Source: Pseudorhodoferax sp. Leaf267 (lineage in GTDB: Bacteria; Pseudomonadota; Gammaproteobacteria; Burkholderiales; Burkholderiaceae_C). From it: a stretch of 64,000 nucleotides of DNA. Position 1 is the first letter of the stretch. Each line of letters opens with the position of its first letter. The notes below the pieces were generated by a model. It was not told where the DNA came from. It saw nothing but the letters and a program-made list of their open reading frames with translations, and made no database searches. Location of the stretch: assembly GCF_001422405.1 (NCBI RefSeq), contig NZ_LMMV01000025.1:376956-440955 (forward strand), read 5' to 3'. Position numbers and translations under genes: made by a program. Shown here in pieces: positions 43,088 to 52,591 of this stretch.

Positions 43088-45541
43088 ATGCACAACGAGA
43101 AGGCGCGCCGCGCCATGCCCGCACGCTTCACCTTCTGCGCCCTCGCGCTGGCCCTGGCCGGCTGCGCCAGCGGCCCGCCCATGGAGATGCGCCCACCCTC
43201 GGCCTTCGCCGTGCCGGGCCTGGCGCAACCGGCCGACGTGCTGGTCGACCGCTGGGGCGTGCCCCATGTCTACGCCGGCAACCAGTACGACGCCTTCCTC
43301 GTGCAGGGCTTCATCGCCGCGCGCGACCGGCTCTGGCAGATGGACCTGTGGCGCAAGCGCGGCCTGGGCGAGATGGCCCGCGACTTCGGCCCCGAGTGGG
43401 TGGAGCGCGACCGTGCCGCGCGCGCCGTGCTGTACCGCGGCGACATGTACCGCGAGTGGCTGGCCTATGGGTCCGACGCCAAGCGCGTGGCCGAGGCCTT
43501 CACGGCCGGCGTGAACGCCTACGTGGGCCAGGTGCGCGCCAACCCGGCCTTGCTGCCGCCCGAGTTCAAGCTGCTGGGCTACCAACCCGCGGCCTGGTCG
43601 CCCGAGGACGTGGTACGCATCCGCCACCACGGGCTCACGCTGAACTTCACCTCCGAGCTGGAGCGCGCGCGCACCTTCTGCGCCGGCCTGGCGGGCGCCA
43701 GGGCCGAGTGGCTGCGCCGCGAGCTGGACCCACCCGTCACGCCCAAGCTGGCCGAGGGCCTGGATCCCTGCGGCATCCCGGCCGCCGAGCTGCGCGCGGC
43801 CTACCTGCGCGCCACCGAGTCGCCGCAATTCACCAAGGCCAACACGCCGCTGGCCTCGGCCACGGCCGACGCGGCCGTCGAACAGCAGGTTGCCCAGGGC
43901 GACCCGCTGGGCGCGTACGGCAGCAACAACTGGGTCATCGCGCCGCGCCTGAGTGCCACCGGCCGGCCCATCCTGGCCAACGACCCGCACCGCGCGCACG
44001 GCGCGCCCAGCCTTCGCTACATGGCGCACCTGAGCGCGCCCGGCATGGACGCCATCGGCGCGGGCGAGCCCTTCCTGCCGGGCCTGTCGATCGGCCACAA
44101 CGGCACCATCGCCTTCGGCCTCACGCGCTTCTACATGGACCAGGAAGACCTGTACGTGTACGAGCTCAACCCGCAGAACCCGCAGGAGTACCGCTACCAG
44201 GGCCGCTGGGAGCCCATGACGCGCGTGACCGAGCGCATCGCCGTGCGCGGCGAGGCCCAGCCGCGCGAGCTCGTCAACCACTTCACGCGCCATGGCCCGG
44301 TGCTGCTGGCCGAGCCCGGCAAGCAACGCGCCTATGCGCTGCGCGCGGCCTGGCTGGAGCAGGGCATGGCGCCTTACTTCGGCTCGATGGACTACATGCG
44401 CGCGCAGAACTGGGACCAGTTCCGCGCCGCCATGAACCGCTGGGGCGCGCCGGGCGAGAACCAGGTCTACGCCGACCGCCACGGCAACGTGGGCTGGATC
44501 CCGGGCGGGCTCACGCCGATCCGGCCAAACTGGGACGGCCTGTCGCCCGTGCCCGGCGACGGGCGCTACGAGTGGTCGGGCTTTCGCAACGGCGACGAGT
44601 TGCCGTGGGAGTTCAACCCCGCGCGCGGCTACGTGGTCACGGCCAACGAGAACAACATCCCGCCCGGCCACCCCGCAGCCACCAAGGGCGTGGGCTACGA
44701 GTGGAGCGACGCGGCGCGTGCGCTGCGGCTGAAGAAGCTGTTCCAGGACAAGGCCGCTGCGGGCGGGCGCTTCACGCTGGAAGACTCCGAGCGCATGCAG
44801 AACGACATCGTGTCCACGCCCGCGCAGCGCGTGCTGGTGCTGCTCAGGGGCTTGCGCAGCGACGATGCGCAGACCGCAGCCGGCCTGCGCTTGCTGCAAG
44901 GCTGGGACGGCACGATGGACAAGGACAGCGCCGCCGCCGCGCTGTACGAAGTGTGGGCAGGCAAGACCCTGCGCCAGGCCGTGCTCAAGGCCGGTGCCGG
45001 CGAGGCCGCCGCGCTGGCCGGCACGGGCGACAACACGCGCATGGTGCTGCTGCTCGAAGACCCGACGGGCTGGATGAGCCCTGCGCAACGCGATGCGCTG
45101 CTGCTGCAAAGCCTGCCGGCCGCGATGGCGGAGCTGACCACCAAGCTCGGTGCCGACCCGGCGCGCTGGACCTGGGGCGCACTGCACCGCGCCGAGTTCC
45201 GCCATCCGCTCGGCGCGGTCGTCGATGCGGCCACGCGCAAGCAGCTCGACGTGGGCGACTGGCCCATGTCCGGCTCGGCCTTCACGCCCATGGCCGCCAC
45301 CTACCGCGCGAGCGATTACAAGCTGACCTCGGGCGCCTCGTTCCGCATGGTGCTGGACGTGGGCAACTGGGACGCCTCGCGCGTGATCAACACGCCGGGC
45401 CAGTCCGGCAACCCGGCCAGCCCGAACTACCGCGATTTGGCGCCGCTGTGGCTGGACGGCAAGTACGTGCCGCTGGTCTACAGCCGTGCCGCGGTGGAGC
45501 GCGCCACCGTGGAGCGCATCCGGCTCACGCCGGGCAACTGA
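43088..45541 (+). CDS. Penicillin acylase family protein (Ntn hydrolase), predicted lipoprotein
   Basis: 817 residues. FTFCALALALAGCASGPP contains a lipobox with Cys26, so the protein is probably lipid-anchored in the periplasm. The chain opens DVLVDRWGVPHVYAGNQYDAFLVQGFIAARDRLWQMDLWRKRGLGEMA, the standard alpha-chain motif. The autocatalytic cleavage site is GAYG-Ser279-NNWV, creating the N-terminal nucleophile; ANDPHRAHGAPS and HPLGAV further on are also family features. Members cleave amides such as beta-lactam side chains or acyl-homoserine lactones. Substrate here unknown. Confidence 0.92.
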   Translation: MHNEKARRAMPARFTFCALALALAGCASGPPMEMRPPSAFAVPGLAQPADVLVDRWGVPHVYAGNQYDAFLVQGFIAARDRLWQMDLWRKRGLGEMARDFGPEWVERDRAARAVLYRGDMYREWLAYGSDAKRVAEAFTAGVNAYVGQVRANPALLPPEFKLLGYQPAAWSPEDVVRIRHHGLTLNFTSELERARTFCAGLAGARAEWLRRELDPPVTPKLAEGLDPCGIPAAELRAAYLRATESPQFTKANTPLASATADAAVEQQVAQGDPLGAYGSNNWVIAPRLSATGRPILANDPHRAHGAPSLRYMAHLSAPGMDAIGAGEPFLPGLSIGHNGTIAFGLTRFYMDQEDLYVYELNPQNPQEYRYQGRWEPMTRVTERIAVRGEAQPRELVNHFTRHGPVLLAEPGKQRAYALRAAWLEQGMAPYFGSMDYMRAQNWDQFRAAMNRWGAPGENQVYADRHGNVGWIPGGLTPIRPNWDGLSPVPGDGRYEWSGFRNGDELPWEFNPARGYVVTANENNIPPGHPAATKGVGYEWSDAARALRLKKLFQDKAAAGGRFTLEDSERMQNDIVSTPAQRVLVLLRGLRSDDAQTAAGLRLLQGWDGTMDKDSAAAALYEVWAGKTLRQAVLKAGAGEAAALAGTGDNTRMVLLLEDPTGWMSPAQRDALLLQSLPAAMAELTTKLGADPARWTWGALHRAEFRHPLGAVVDAATRKQLDVGDWPMSGSAFTPMAATYRASDYKLTSGASFRMVLDVGNWDASRVINTPGQSGNPASPNYRDLAPLWLDGKYVPLVYSRAAVERATVERIRLTPGN

Positions 45542-45544
45542 GCG

Positions 45545-46297
45545 TCAGCGTCCGCCGGACACGTCCATGAAGGTCATGGTCGTGTAGCTCGCGCCTTCCC
45601 CCATGAGCCACACCACGGCCTGCGCCACCTCGTCGGCCGAGCCGCCGCGGCCCATGGGCACCTGGTGCGCGAGCTGGGCCACGCGATCCGGCAGGCCGCC
45701 GGAGGCGTGGATGTCGGTCTCGATCAGGCCGGGGCGGATCGCGTTGACGCGGATGCCGTCGGACGCCACCTCCTTGGCCAGGCCGATGGTGAAGCTGTCG
45801 ATCGCGCCCTTGCTGGCCGCATAGTCCACGTACTGGCCGGCGCCGCCCAGGCGCGAGGCTGCGCTGGACATGTTGACGATGGCGCCGCCCTGGCCGCCAT
45901 GGCGCGTGCTCATGCGGCGCACGGCCTCTCGCGCGCAGACCAGCGCGCCGATCACGTTGATGTCGAACATGCGGCGCAGGCGCGCCACGCTCATGTCTTC
46001 CAGCCGCTGCGTGGTGTCCACCACGCCGGCGTTGTTGACCAGGGCCGTGAGCCGGCCCAGCTGTGCGTCGACCGCCTCGTACATGGCCAGCACCTGGGCT
46101 TCGTCGGCCACGTCGGCCTGCACCGCGATGGCGCGGCCGCCGCCATCCGTGATCTGCCGCACCACGGCCTCGGCCGCCGCCGCGTCGCGCGTGTAGTTCA
46201 CGGCCACGGCCCAACCCTGGCGCGCGGCGAGCAGGGCGGTGGCGGCGCCGATGCCGCGGCTGCCGCCGGTGATGAGCACGATCTTGTCCTGGGCCAT
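45545..46297 (-). CDS. SDR family oxidoreductase (FabG-like)
   Basis: 250 residues with a strong CGGAGGA ribosome site. SDR motifs: [43 protein letters not shown] with Ser, and [37 protein letters not shown] with Tyr and Lys. Related proteins are annotated as glucose dehydrogenase-like or 3-oxoacyl-ACP reductase-like; substrate unknown. It converges on the penicillin acylase gene with a 3-base gap. Confidence 0.9.
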   Translation of the reverse strand: MAQDKIVLITGGSRGIGAATALLAARQGWAVAVNYTRDAAAAEAVVRQITDGGGRAIAVQADVADEAQVLAMYEAVDAQLGRLTALVNNAGVVDTTQRLEDMSVARLRRMFDINVIGALVCAREAVRRMSTRHGGQGGAIVNMSSAASRLGGAGQYVDYAASKGAIDSFTIGLAKEVASDGIRVNAIRPGLIETDIHASGGLPDRVAQLAHQVPMGRGGSADEVAQAVVWLMGEGASYTTMTFMDVSGGR

Positions 46298-46444
46298 GTC
46301 TTCCTCCGGGTGTTCGATGTGGGCGCATGGTAGTGCGGGTCGCGCGCATGACGCCATCGGCCGCAGGGTCAACGCGAATGCTGCTACAACCCAGGGCCTC
46401 GCGGGAATCCCCGCACCCCCACCACTTAAAAGGAGCGCAGCAGC

Positions 46445-47134
46445 ATGGGCCAGTCCACCAATCTCACGTCCGCCGATGGTTTCGTCTTCCCGGCCTATGT
46501 CGCCACACCCGAGGGCAAGCCCAAGGGCGCCATCGTCGTGATCCAGGAGATCTTCGGCGTGAACTCGCACATCCGCAGCGTGGCCGACGGCTATGCGGCC
46601 CAGGGCTACCTGGCCGTGGCACCGGCCACCTTCCACCGCGTCAAGCCCGGCGTGGAGCTGGGCTACAGCGGCGAGGACATGCAGGCCGGCTCGGCGCTGA
46701 AAGCCGCGGTCGAGGCGCTGCCCGCGCCCGGCGTGCTGGCCGACATCCAGGCCGCCATCGACCACGCGGCCGAGCTGAGCGGCGGCAAGGTGGGCATCGT
46801 CGGCTACTGCTACGGCGGCCTGCTGACCTGGCGCAGCGCCTGTGTGCTGAAGGGGCTGTCGGCGGCCGTGCCGTACTACGGCGGCGGCGTGACCACGCCC
46901 GAGGAAATCGCGCGCACGCCCCAGGTGCCGGTGCTGGCCCACTTCGGCGAGAAGGACCACTGGATCTCGCTGGAGTCGGTGGAGGCGTTCAAGAAGGCGC
47001 ACCCCGAGGTCGAGGTGCATGTGTACGCGGCCGACCACGGCTTCAATTGCGACCAGCGCGGCTCCTACGACGCGCCCGCGGCGCAGCTGGCGCTGCAGCG
47101 CACGCTGTCGTTCTTCCAGCAGCACGTGGGCTGA
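46445..47134 (+). CDS. Dienelactone hydrolase family protein
   Basis: 229 residues with AAGGAG upstream. The catalytic triad region shows Cys in [17 protein letters not shown], an Asp in [16 protein letters not shown] and a His in [52 protein letters not shown] is the classic opening. The family opens dienelactones during aromatic degradation, though many members have other ester substrates. The amidohydrolase gene starts 2 bases after its stop. Confidence 0.92.
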   Translation: MGQSTNLTSADGFVFPAYVATPEGKPKGAIVVIQEIFGVNSHIRSVADGYAAQGYLAVAPATFHRVKPGVELGYSGEDMQAGSALKAAVEALPAPGVLADIQAAIDHAAELSGGKVGIVGYCYGGLLTWRSACVLKGLSAAVPYYGGGVTTPEEIARTPQVPVLAHFGEKDHWISLESVEAFKKAHPEVEVHVYAADHGFNCDQRGSYDAPAAQLALQRTLSFFQQHVG

Positions 47135-47136
47135 GC

Positions 47137-48015
47137 ATGCTGGGCCGGCTCGCTGCCTGCGTTGCGCTGCTGCTGGCAGCCGCCTGGCCGGCGCGCGCGG
47201 CCGACTACGCGGGCCCGCTGTTCGACGCGCACCTGCACTACAACGTCGAGGCCTGGAACATGACGAGCGGGCCGCATCCGCCGGCCGATGTGCTGCAGCG
47301 CTTCCAGCGCAACGGCGTGCGCGGCATCGTGGCCAACTCGCGCACCAACGACGGCACGCGGCTGCTGGCCGAGAGCGCCGAGGCGCGCGCGGCCGGGGTG
47401 GCCGTCGTGCCCTTCATTCGCCTCTACCGCAACCGCGACGACTACAGCAACTGGTTCCGCGACGAGAGCATCTACGCGATGGTGCAGCGCGAGTTCGCGC
47501 GCGGCACGGCCGGCGGGCCGTACCGCGGCATCGGCGAGTTCCATTTGTACGAGAGCGCCAACGCCAACGGCCCGGTCGCAAAGAAGCTCATGCAGTTCGC
47601 GCAGCAGCACCGGCTGGCCGTCATGGCCCATGTGGACGACGTGGCCATCGACCTGCTGCTCGCGCACGCGCCCCAGGCGCGGCTGATCTGGGCCCACACC
47701 GGCATCGGCGGCGCATCGCCCGAGCGTGTGGACGCGCTGTTCACGCAGTACCCGCAGCTCATGGGCGAGCTGTCGTACCGGCCGGGGCTCACCTGCGAGG
47801 GCGGCTTGCTGTGCCCGGCCTGGCGCGCGCTGCTGCACAAGTACCCCACGCGCTTCCTGGTCGGCTCGGATACCTGGGTCAACCAGCGCTGGCAGATGTA
47901 CGACGAACTGATGCAGGGCTACCGCCGCTGGCTGGGCGACCTGCCGCCCGACTTGGCACGCCGCATCGCCTGGGACAATGCCGCCGAGCTGTTCGGCGTG
48001 CCTGCGCCCAACTGA
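47137..48015 (+). CDS. Secreted amidohydrolase-family protein
   Basis: 292 residues. Signal peptide [21 protein letters not shown] precedes a TIM-barrel metal-hydrolase: [13 protein letters not shown] (HxH), [57 protein letters not shown] and [11 protein letters not shown]. The layout fits amidohydrolase_2 (decarboxylase/lactonase-like) proteins, exported to the periplasm. Co-transcribed with the dienelactone hydrolase; substrate unknown. Confidence 0.85.
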   Translation: MLGRLAACVALLLAAAWPARAADYAGPLFDAHLHYNVEAWNMTSGPHPPADVLQRFQRNGVRGIVANSRTNDGTRLLAESAEARAAGVAVVPFIRLYRNRDDYSNWFRDESIYAMVQREFARGTAGGPYRGIGEFHLYESANANGPVAKKLMQFAQQHRLAVMAHVDDVAIDLLLAHAPQARLIWAHTGIGGASPERVDALFTQYPQLMGELSYRPGLTCEGGLLCPAWRALLHKYPTRFLVGSDTWVNQRWQMYDELMQGYRRWLGDLPPDLARRIAWDNAAELFGVPAPN

Positions 48016-48043
48016 CTCCACTTTTTTCATTCGAGGAACCGAC

Positions 48044-48391
48044 ATGAGCATCACCCGCCACGAACCCACGCCCATCCTGTCCAACGCGGTCGAGCACGGC
48101 AACACCGTGTACCTGGCCGGCATCGTCGCCGACGATCCTTCGGCGGACGTGAAAGGCCAGACGCAGCAGATCCTGAAGCGCATCGACGCGCTGCTGGCCA
48201 CCTGCGGCAGCGACAAGACCAAGTTGCTGTCGGCCCAGATCTGGCTCACCGACATCGGCAACCGCCCGGCCATGAACGAAGCCTGGAGCGCCTGGGTCGA
48301 CCCGAAGAACCTGCCGGTGCGCGCGTGCGTGGAATCCAAGCTGGCCGACCCGCGGCTGCTGGTCGAGATCATGGTGGTCGCCGCCAAGTAG
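48044..48391 (+). CDS. RidA family protein
   Basis: 115 residues with GAGGAA upstream. VEHGNTVYLAGIVADDPSADVKGQTQQILKRIDALLATCGSDKTKLLSAQIWLTDI and the closing VRACVESKLADPRLLVEIMVVAA are typical of the RidA/YjgF trimeric family. The substrate-binding arginine is in PVRACVESKLADP. RidA proteins hydrolyse reactive enamines and imines; this is a Rid subgroup member with a shorter C terminus. Confidence 0.92.
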   Translation: MSITRHEPTPILSNAVEHGNTVYLAGIVADDPSADVKGQTQQILKRIDALLATCGSDKTKLLSAQIWLTDIGNRPAMNEAWSAWVDPKNLPVRACVESKLADPRLLVEIMVVAAK

Positions 48392-48405
48392 GGCAGGGCC
48401 TGGCC

Positions 48406-49053
48406 ATGCTGCAGCTGTATTACCACCCCACGGACGCCAGCATGGCGCCGCACATGCTGCTGGAGGAACTCGGCGTGCCGTTCGAGCTCAAGCTGGTGGA
48501 CCGCGCCAACCAGCAGCACAAGTCCGAGGCCTACCTGCGGCTGAACCCGAACGGGTTGATCCCGGTGCTGGTGGACGGCGAGCTCGTGCTCTACGAGACT
48601 GCTGCCATCCTGCTGCACCTGGCCGACACGCATCCGCAGGCCGGGCTGGCGCCGACGCTCGCCACGGCCGAGCGCGCGCATTTTTATAAGTGGCTGATGT
48701 GGCTCAGCAATACATTGCATGCCACGCTGAACCTGTACTTCTATCCCGAGCGCTGGGCCTCGCCCGACCATGTGCACGGCGCGACCACCGTCAAGGCACG
48801 GGCCGAGGCGCGCGTCGGCCAGCTGCTGCAGTTGCTGGACCAGGAGTTCGAGCGCCACGGCCAGCCCTGGCTGCTGGGCGAGCGCTACACCGCGTTGGAC
48901 CCATACCTGCTGATGCTGGGCCGCTGGACGCGCAACTTCGGCCACCCGGCGCGCGACCATGCGTACCTGGGCCGGTACCTGCAGCGCGTGCTGGCCCGGC
49001 CCGCCGTGCAGCGCGCCTACGCTACCGAGCAAATCGGCGACGTTCTGGTCTGA
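48406..49053 (+). CDS. Glutathione S-transferase
   Basis: 215 residues. Thioredoxin-fold N-terminal domain (LQLYYHPTDASMAPHMLLEELGVPFELKLVDR...LNPNGLIPVLVDGELVLYETAAILLHLAD) with the glutathione-binding cis-Pro and YETAAI motif, then a helical C-terminal domain (LLGERYTALDPYLLMLGRWTRNFGHPARDH). Role likely in detoxification or in a catabolic step. The end overlaps the convergent histidine kinase gene by 32 bases. Confidence 0.92.
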   Translation: MLQLYYHPTDASMAPHMLLEELGVPFELKLVDRANQQHKSEAYLRLNPNGLIPVLVDGELVLYETAAILLHLADTHPQAGLAPTLATAERAHFYKWLMWLSNTLHATLNLYFYPERWASPDHVHGATTVKARAEARVGQLLQLLDQEFERHGQPWLLGERYTALDPYLLMLGRWTRNFGHPARDHAYLGRYLQRVLARPAVQRAYATEQIGDVLV

Positions 49054-50293
49054 GGTCGACCACGCGCTGCGGCGGTGGAAAGCGCAGCGTGAACACCGTC
49101 GGCTGGCCCGGCGCGCTGCTGACGCCGGCCGTCCCGCCGTGCAGATCCATGGTGCTCTTGACGATGGCCAGGCCCAGGCCGCTGCCGGGCTCGGCCTGGG
49201 TGCGCGCGTTCTCGATGCGGTAGCGGCGCTCGAAGATGCCGGCCTGGTGGATGGGCGCGATCGGCTCGCCCTCGTTGGCCACCGAGATGCTGCAGCCGCC
49301 GTCGGGCGCGGGCGCGGCCGACAGCACCACCGTGCTGCCCGCGCGCGCGTGGCGCAGGGCATTGGTCAGCAGATTGCCCACGGCGCGGCCGAGCAGCACG
49401 TCATCGGCCCAGATGCGCGGCTCGCCCTCGACCTGCAGCGCCAGCTGCACGCCGTGTTCGTCGGCCAGCAGTTCGAAGAACTCGGCGATGGCGCCCAGCC
49501 GCTGGGCCAGTGGCATCGCGGTGGGGCGCAGCGTGGCCTGCGCATGGTCGGCGCGGGCCAGGAACAAGATGTTGTCGATCAACCGGCCGATGCGTTCGTA
49601 GTCCTGCACGGCCGATTCCAGCACCGCGCGGTATTCGTCGGCGCTGCGCGGGCGGGCCAGCGTGACCTGCGTGGCCGTCATGAGCCGGTGGATGGGCGCG
49701 CGCAGGTCGTGGGCGAGGTCCGAAGAAAAGTCGGACAACCGGTCGAACGCGGCCTGCAGCCGGTCCAGCATGTGGTTGAAGGCCTCGGTCACCGGTTCCA
49801 GCTCGGTCGGGCTGTTGCCCGGCAGCAGTCGCTCGTGCAAAGCCTGGGCGCTGATGCGGTTGGCCGTGTCGCCCAGCCGCTCAGCCGCGGCCAGGATGCG
49901 CCGCGTGATCCACCAGGCGAACAGGCTGGCCGCCAGCGCGCCCGCTCCCAGCGTGATGAACATGATGCGCCAGGCCCGGGCGGCGAAATCGCGGCGCCGG
50001 GCGTCCAGCGCGGCGTCCTGCAAGGCGTCGGCCTCGGTGGTCAGCGCCTGCGCGCTGATGGCATGCGGCTGGATGTCGTCGAATTCCTGGGCCAGCAGGC
50101 GGCCCACCATCCAGCAGCCGGCCACGATCAGCAGCACGGTGACACCCGAGATCGCCAGTGCGATCTGCGTCGCCATCGAATGGCGTGCGTGGCCGATCAG
50201 GCGGGTGGTCAGGGAGGCGGGGGGCGCGGCGGAAGGGGCCGCGCTGTCCGGCGCGGCGGGTTGGGCTTCAGGCGGCTTGGGGATCGAGGACAT
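49022..50293 (-). CDS. Sensor histidine kinase, heavy-metal type (CusS-like)
   Basis: 423 residues. Two membrane helices (~42-64 and ~109-127) flank a short periplasmic loop of about 45 residues. A HAMP region follows, then the H-box DFSSDLAHDLRAPIH with phospho-acceptor His195, N-box LLTNALRHARAG, and G-box GSGLGLAIVKSTMDLHGG. The HDLRAP form of the H-box is usual for heavy-metal sensor kinases. It overlaps the response regulator gene by 26 bases, so the two are one operon. No metal efflux genes are visible nearby. Confidence 0.93.
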   Translation of the reverse strand: MSSIPKPPEAQPAAPDSAAPSAAPPASLTTRLIGHARHSMATQIALAISGVTVLLIVAGCWMVGRLLAQEFDDIQPHAISAQALTTEADALQDAALDARRRDFAARAWRIMFITLGAGALAASLFAWWITRRILAAAERLGDTANRISAQALHERLLPGNSPTELEPVTEAFNHMLDRLQAAFDRLSDFSSDLAHDLRAPIHRLMTATQVTLARPRSADEYRAVLESAVQDYERIGRLIDNILFLARADHAQATLRPTAMPLAQRLGAIAEFFELLADEHGVQLALQVEGEPRIWADDVLLGRAVGNLLTNALRHARAGSTVVLSAAPAPDGGCSISVANEGEPIAPIHQAGIFERRYRIENARTQAEPGSGLGLAIVKSTMDLHGGTAGVSSAPGQPTVFTLRFPPPQRVVDLRPERRRFAR

Positions 50294-50948
50294 AGCCGAC
50301 GCCGCGGATGGTGTGGATCAGCTTGTTGGTGAAGGGGTCGTCGATCTTGGCACGCAACCGGCGCACCGCCACGTCGATGACGTTGGTGTCGCTGTCGAAA
50401 TGCATGTCCCAGACATTCTCGGCGATCAGCGTGCGCGACACCACCTGGCCCACATGGCGCGCCAGGTAGTCGAGCAGCACGAATTCCTTGGTGGTGAGGT
50501 CGATACGCTCCTGGGCGCGCTTGACGCGGCGGCGCGCGCTGTCGACTTCCAGGTCGCCCACGCGCAACACGGCGCTGACGGGCGCGGGCGGCGCGGTGCG
50601 GCGCGCCACCACCTGGATGCGCGCCAGCAGCTCGGAAAACGCGAATGGCTTGACCAGGTAGTCGTCGGCGCCCAGCTGCAGGCCCTTGACCCGGTCCTCT
50701 ACATCGTCGTGGCCGGACAGGAAGAACACCGGCGTCTGCTGGTGCGCACGGATGCCTTGCAGCACTTGCCAGCCGTCGGCGCCCGGCAGGCCCACGTCCA
50801 GCAGGATCAGGTCGTACTGGCCCGAATTGGCCAGGTGCAGGCCTTCGACGCCGTCATGGGCCGTGTCCACGACATGGCCGTGTTCCGTCAGGCCTTTGTG
50901 CAGATAGGCCGCGGTTTTGGGTTCGTCTTCGATGGACAGCAAACGCAT
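50268..50948 (-). CDS. OmpR-family response regulator, heavy-metal type (CusR-like)
   Basis: 226 residues. Receiver domain with phospho-acceptor Asp51 in LILLDVGLPGADGW and acidic pocket at EDE; LKPF-like switch is DYLVKPFAFSELLARIQVV. The DNA-binding winged helix covers residues ~125-222 (DLTTKEFVLLDYLARHVGQVVSRTLIAENVWDMHFDSDTNVIDVAVRRLRAKID). Partner of the overlapping kinase. It faces the porin gene across 331 bases and could regulate it; this regulator class usually recognises direct repeats. Confidence 0.94.
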   Translation of the reverse strand: MRLLSIEDEPKTAAYLHKGLTEHGHVVDTAHDGVEGLHLANSGQYDLILLDVGLPGADGWQVLQGIRAHQQTPVFFLSGHDDVEDRVKGLQLGADDYLVKPFAFSELLARIQVVARRTAPPAPVSAVLRVGDLEVDSARRRVKRAQERIDLTTKEFVLLDYLARHVGQVVSRTLIAENVWDMHFDSDTNVIDVAVRRLRAKIDDPFTNKLIHTIRGVGYVLDPQAA

Positions 50949-51279
50949 ACGAGCAAACTTTTCAGCACCGTCTGTGGGAAAGACGATGATTTTTGAGCCT
51001 CTTAGGGGAAATTACGGGTTGACTGTATTAGGGCCCGAGGCGCTGAGCAAGGCGAACATTTGCAACGCACTGTTGCCAATCCAGAAATAGACGGTCTGCA
51101 GCCGTTTTGTGGCGGCTGCGAAACAGCGTGGACCAAAAACGGTGGGGTGGTGCATGCACACCCCCCGGGTTTGGATCGCCGGGCCTGTCGGCACGGGCGG
51201 CCGGTCCCTACGCTTCACCCATGTCCTGCCAAGACGGCCGAGACATGACCCCGATCGAACCTCTTATTCAAGGATGACC
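50949..51279. other. 331-base divergent region between response regulator and porin
   Basis: No gene is supported here. It should hold the promoters of both genes and a long porin leader. A near-perfect inverted repeat, GGGGTG-G-TGCA/TGCA-CACCCC, lies at 51144-51164. A TTGACT element at 51019 lacks a matching -10 box. AAGGA at 51270-51274 is the porin ribosome site. Confidence 0.5.
51144..51164. repeat. Inverted repeat in the porin leader
   Basis: GGGGTGGTGCA and TGCACACCCC face each other with no spacer and one extra G in the left arm, giving 10 paired bases. Placed ~115 bases before the porin start, it may be an operator or part of a leader-RNA structure. Confidence 0.4.
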
Positions 51280-52329
51280 ATGAAAAAATTCGCCGCACTG
51301 GCAGTGCTCGCAGCAGTCAGCGCTTCCTCTTACGCACAATCTTCCGTCACCCTGTTCGGTATCGCCGACGCAACGGTGCAATTCGGCCGCGGTAACCTCG
51401 AAAACAACAGCGGCATGGGCAGCGGTGGTCTGAACTCCAGCCGCATCGGCTTCCGTGGCGTCGAAGACCTCGGTGGCGGCCTGAAGGCTGGCTTCTGGCT
51501 CGAAGCAGGCTACAACCTGAACAACGGCAATGGCAACGGTCAAGGCGCGCAAACCGGCCTGGCATTCAAGCGTCGTTCGACGGTCAGCCTGATGGGCGAC
51601 AGCTGGGGCGAAGTGCGCCTGGGCCGTGATTTCACGGCTGTCTACAACAACGTTTACGACGCGTTCGGCGACAACGGCACCGGCGCCATCCTGGAAGGCA
51701 TTGACCTCGTGACGTACGGCGTGCAAACGCGTACCGACAACGCCATTTCGTACTTCACGCCCAAGACCCTGGGTGGCTTCAACGCCCAGCTGCAGTACTA
51801 CCGCAACGGTCGTAGCCTGAGCCCCACGAACAACGCTGACTCCGTCGGCAACGGCTACGGCATCCGCGTCGGTTACGAAAACGGCCCGGTCAACGTTGGC
51901 GTCGCTTACGGCGAAACCGACTTCGATACGGGTGCCCCCGTCGTGACCCGCGTCGACACCAAGAACGTGAACATCGGTGGTTCCTACGACTTCGGCGTGG
52001 CCAAGCTGCTGTTGACGGCTGGTCAAGACAAGGGCGAAGTTCCTGGCGACAGCGCTAAGACCCGCTACTACGCAGTCGGCACGACCGTGCCCGTTGGCGT
52101 GGGCCTGATCCGCGCTGGCTGGACCCGCGTGAGCGAGCGTGACAGCGACGCCCGTGCCGACAAGTTCGCAGTGGGCTACGTGCACAACCTGTCCAAGCGT
52201 ACCGCTCTGTACACCACGTTCGCTTACCTGAAGAACAAGGACGGTTCCAGCCTGTCCCTGAACGGTTCGTCGACCAGCGCCGGCGGCAACTCCAAGGGCC
52301 TGGACATCGGTCTGCGCCACGCGTTCTAA
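51280..52329 (+). CDS. Gram-negative porin (Omp32-like)
   Basis: 349 residues with signal MKKFAALAVLAAVSASSYAQ and mature start SSVTLFGIADATVQFG, the hallmark of beta-proteobacterial general porins. LNSSRIGFRGVEDLGGGLKAGFWLEAG, RRSTVSLMGDSWGEVRLGRDF and a C-terminal Phe (GLDIGLRHAF) for BAM-mediated insertion are present. The start is ATG 51280, 5 bases after AAGGA; an ATG at 51274 is less well placed. Codon use is noticeably less GC-extreme than in neighbours (many GTT, GGT, CGT), typical of a highly expressed gene. A strong terminator follows. Confidence 0.96.
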   Translation: MKKFAALAVLAAVSASSYAQSSVTLFGIADATVQFGRGNLENNSGMGSGGLNSSRIGFRGVEDLGGGLKAGFWLEAGYNLNNGNGNGQGAQTGLAFKRRSTVSLMGDSWGEVRLGRDFTAVYNNVYDAFGDNGTGAILEGIDLVTYGVQTRTDNAISYFTPKTLGGFNAQLQYYRNGRSLSPTNNADSVGNGYGIRVGYENGPVNVGVAYGETDFDTGAPVVTRVDTKNVNIGGSYDFGVAKLLLTAGQDKGEVPGDSAKTRYYAVGTTVPVGVGLIRAGWTRVSERDSDARADKFAVGYVHNLSKRTALYTTFAYLKNKDGSSLSLNGSSTSAGGNSKGLDIGLRHAF

Positions 52330-52388
52330 GCAAGCTTTCACCAAGTTCGCTGCCTGAGGGTAGCGAGCTTCTCCAAGGTGATTTCTTC

Positions 52389-52419
52389 GCCCGCTTCCCG
52401 CAAGGGAAGCGGGCTTTTT
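52389..52419 (+). terminator. Intrinsic terminator of the porin gene
   Basis: GCCCGCTTCCC-GCAA-GGGAAGCGGGC is a perfect 11-bp stem followed at once by TTTTT, 60 bases after the porin stop codon. Confidence 0.95.
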
Positions 52420-52591
52420 CGTGTTGGGCGGGCCGCATCGCTGCATTACAGGGATGTCATGTCGGTGCAATCTTGCTGTCAGGCGCGCATTTCTATTCTC
52501 CAAACCAGTCCCGAACACGGGGGCCGACCCTGGCTCTGGCGCCTGGATCGCCTCTCGGTGTTGGGTCCCCGCAACATACTGGAGATGCAAC

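Noticed and set aside
43088..45541. Penicillin acylase gene as a beta-lactam resistance gene
   Set aside because: The family includes acyl-homoserine lactone acylases and other amidases; the sequence does not reveal beta-lactam specificity.
51019..51024. TTGACT as the -35 box of the porin promoter
   Set aside because: No -10-like hexamer occurs 16-18 bases downstream.
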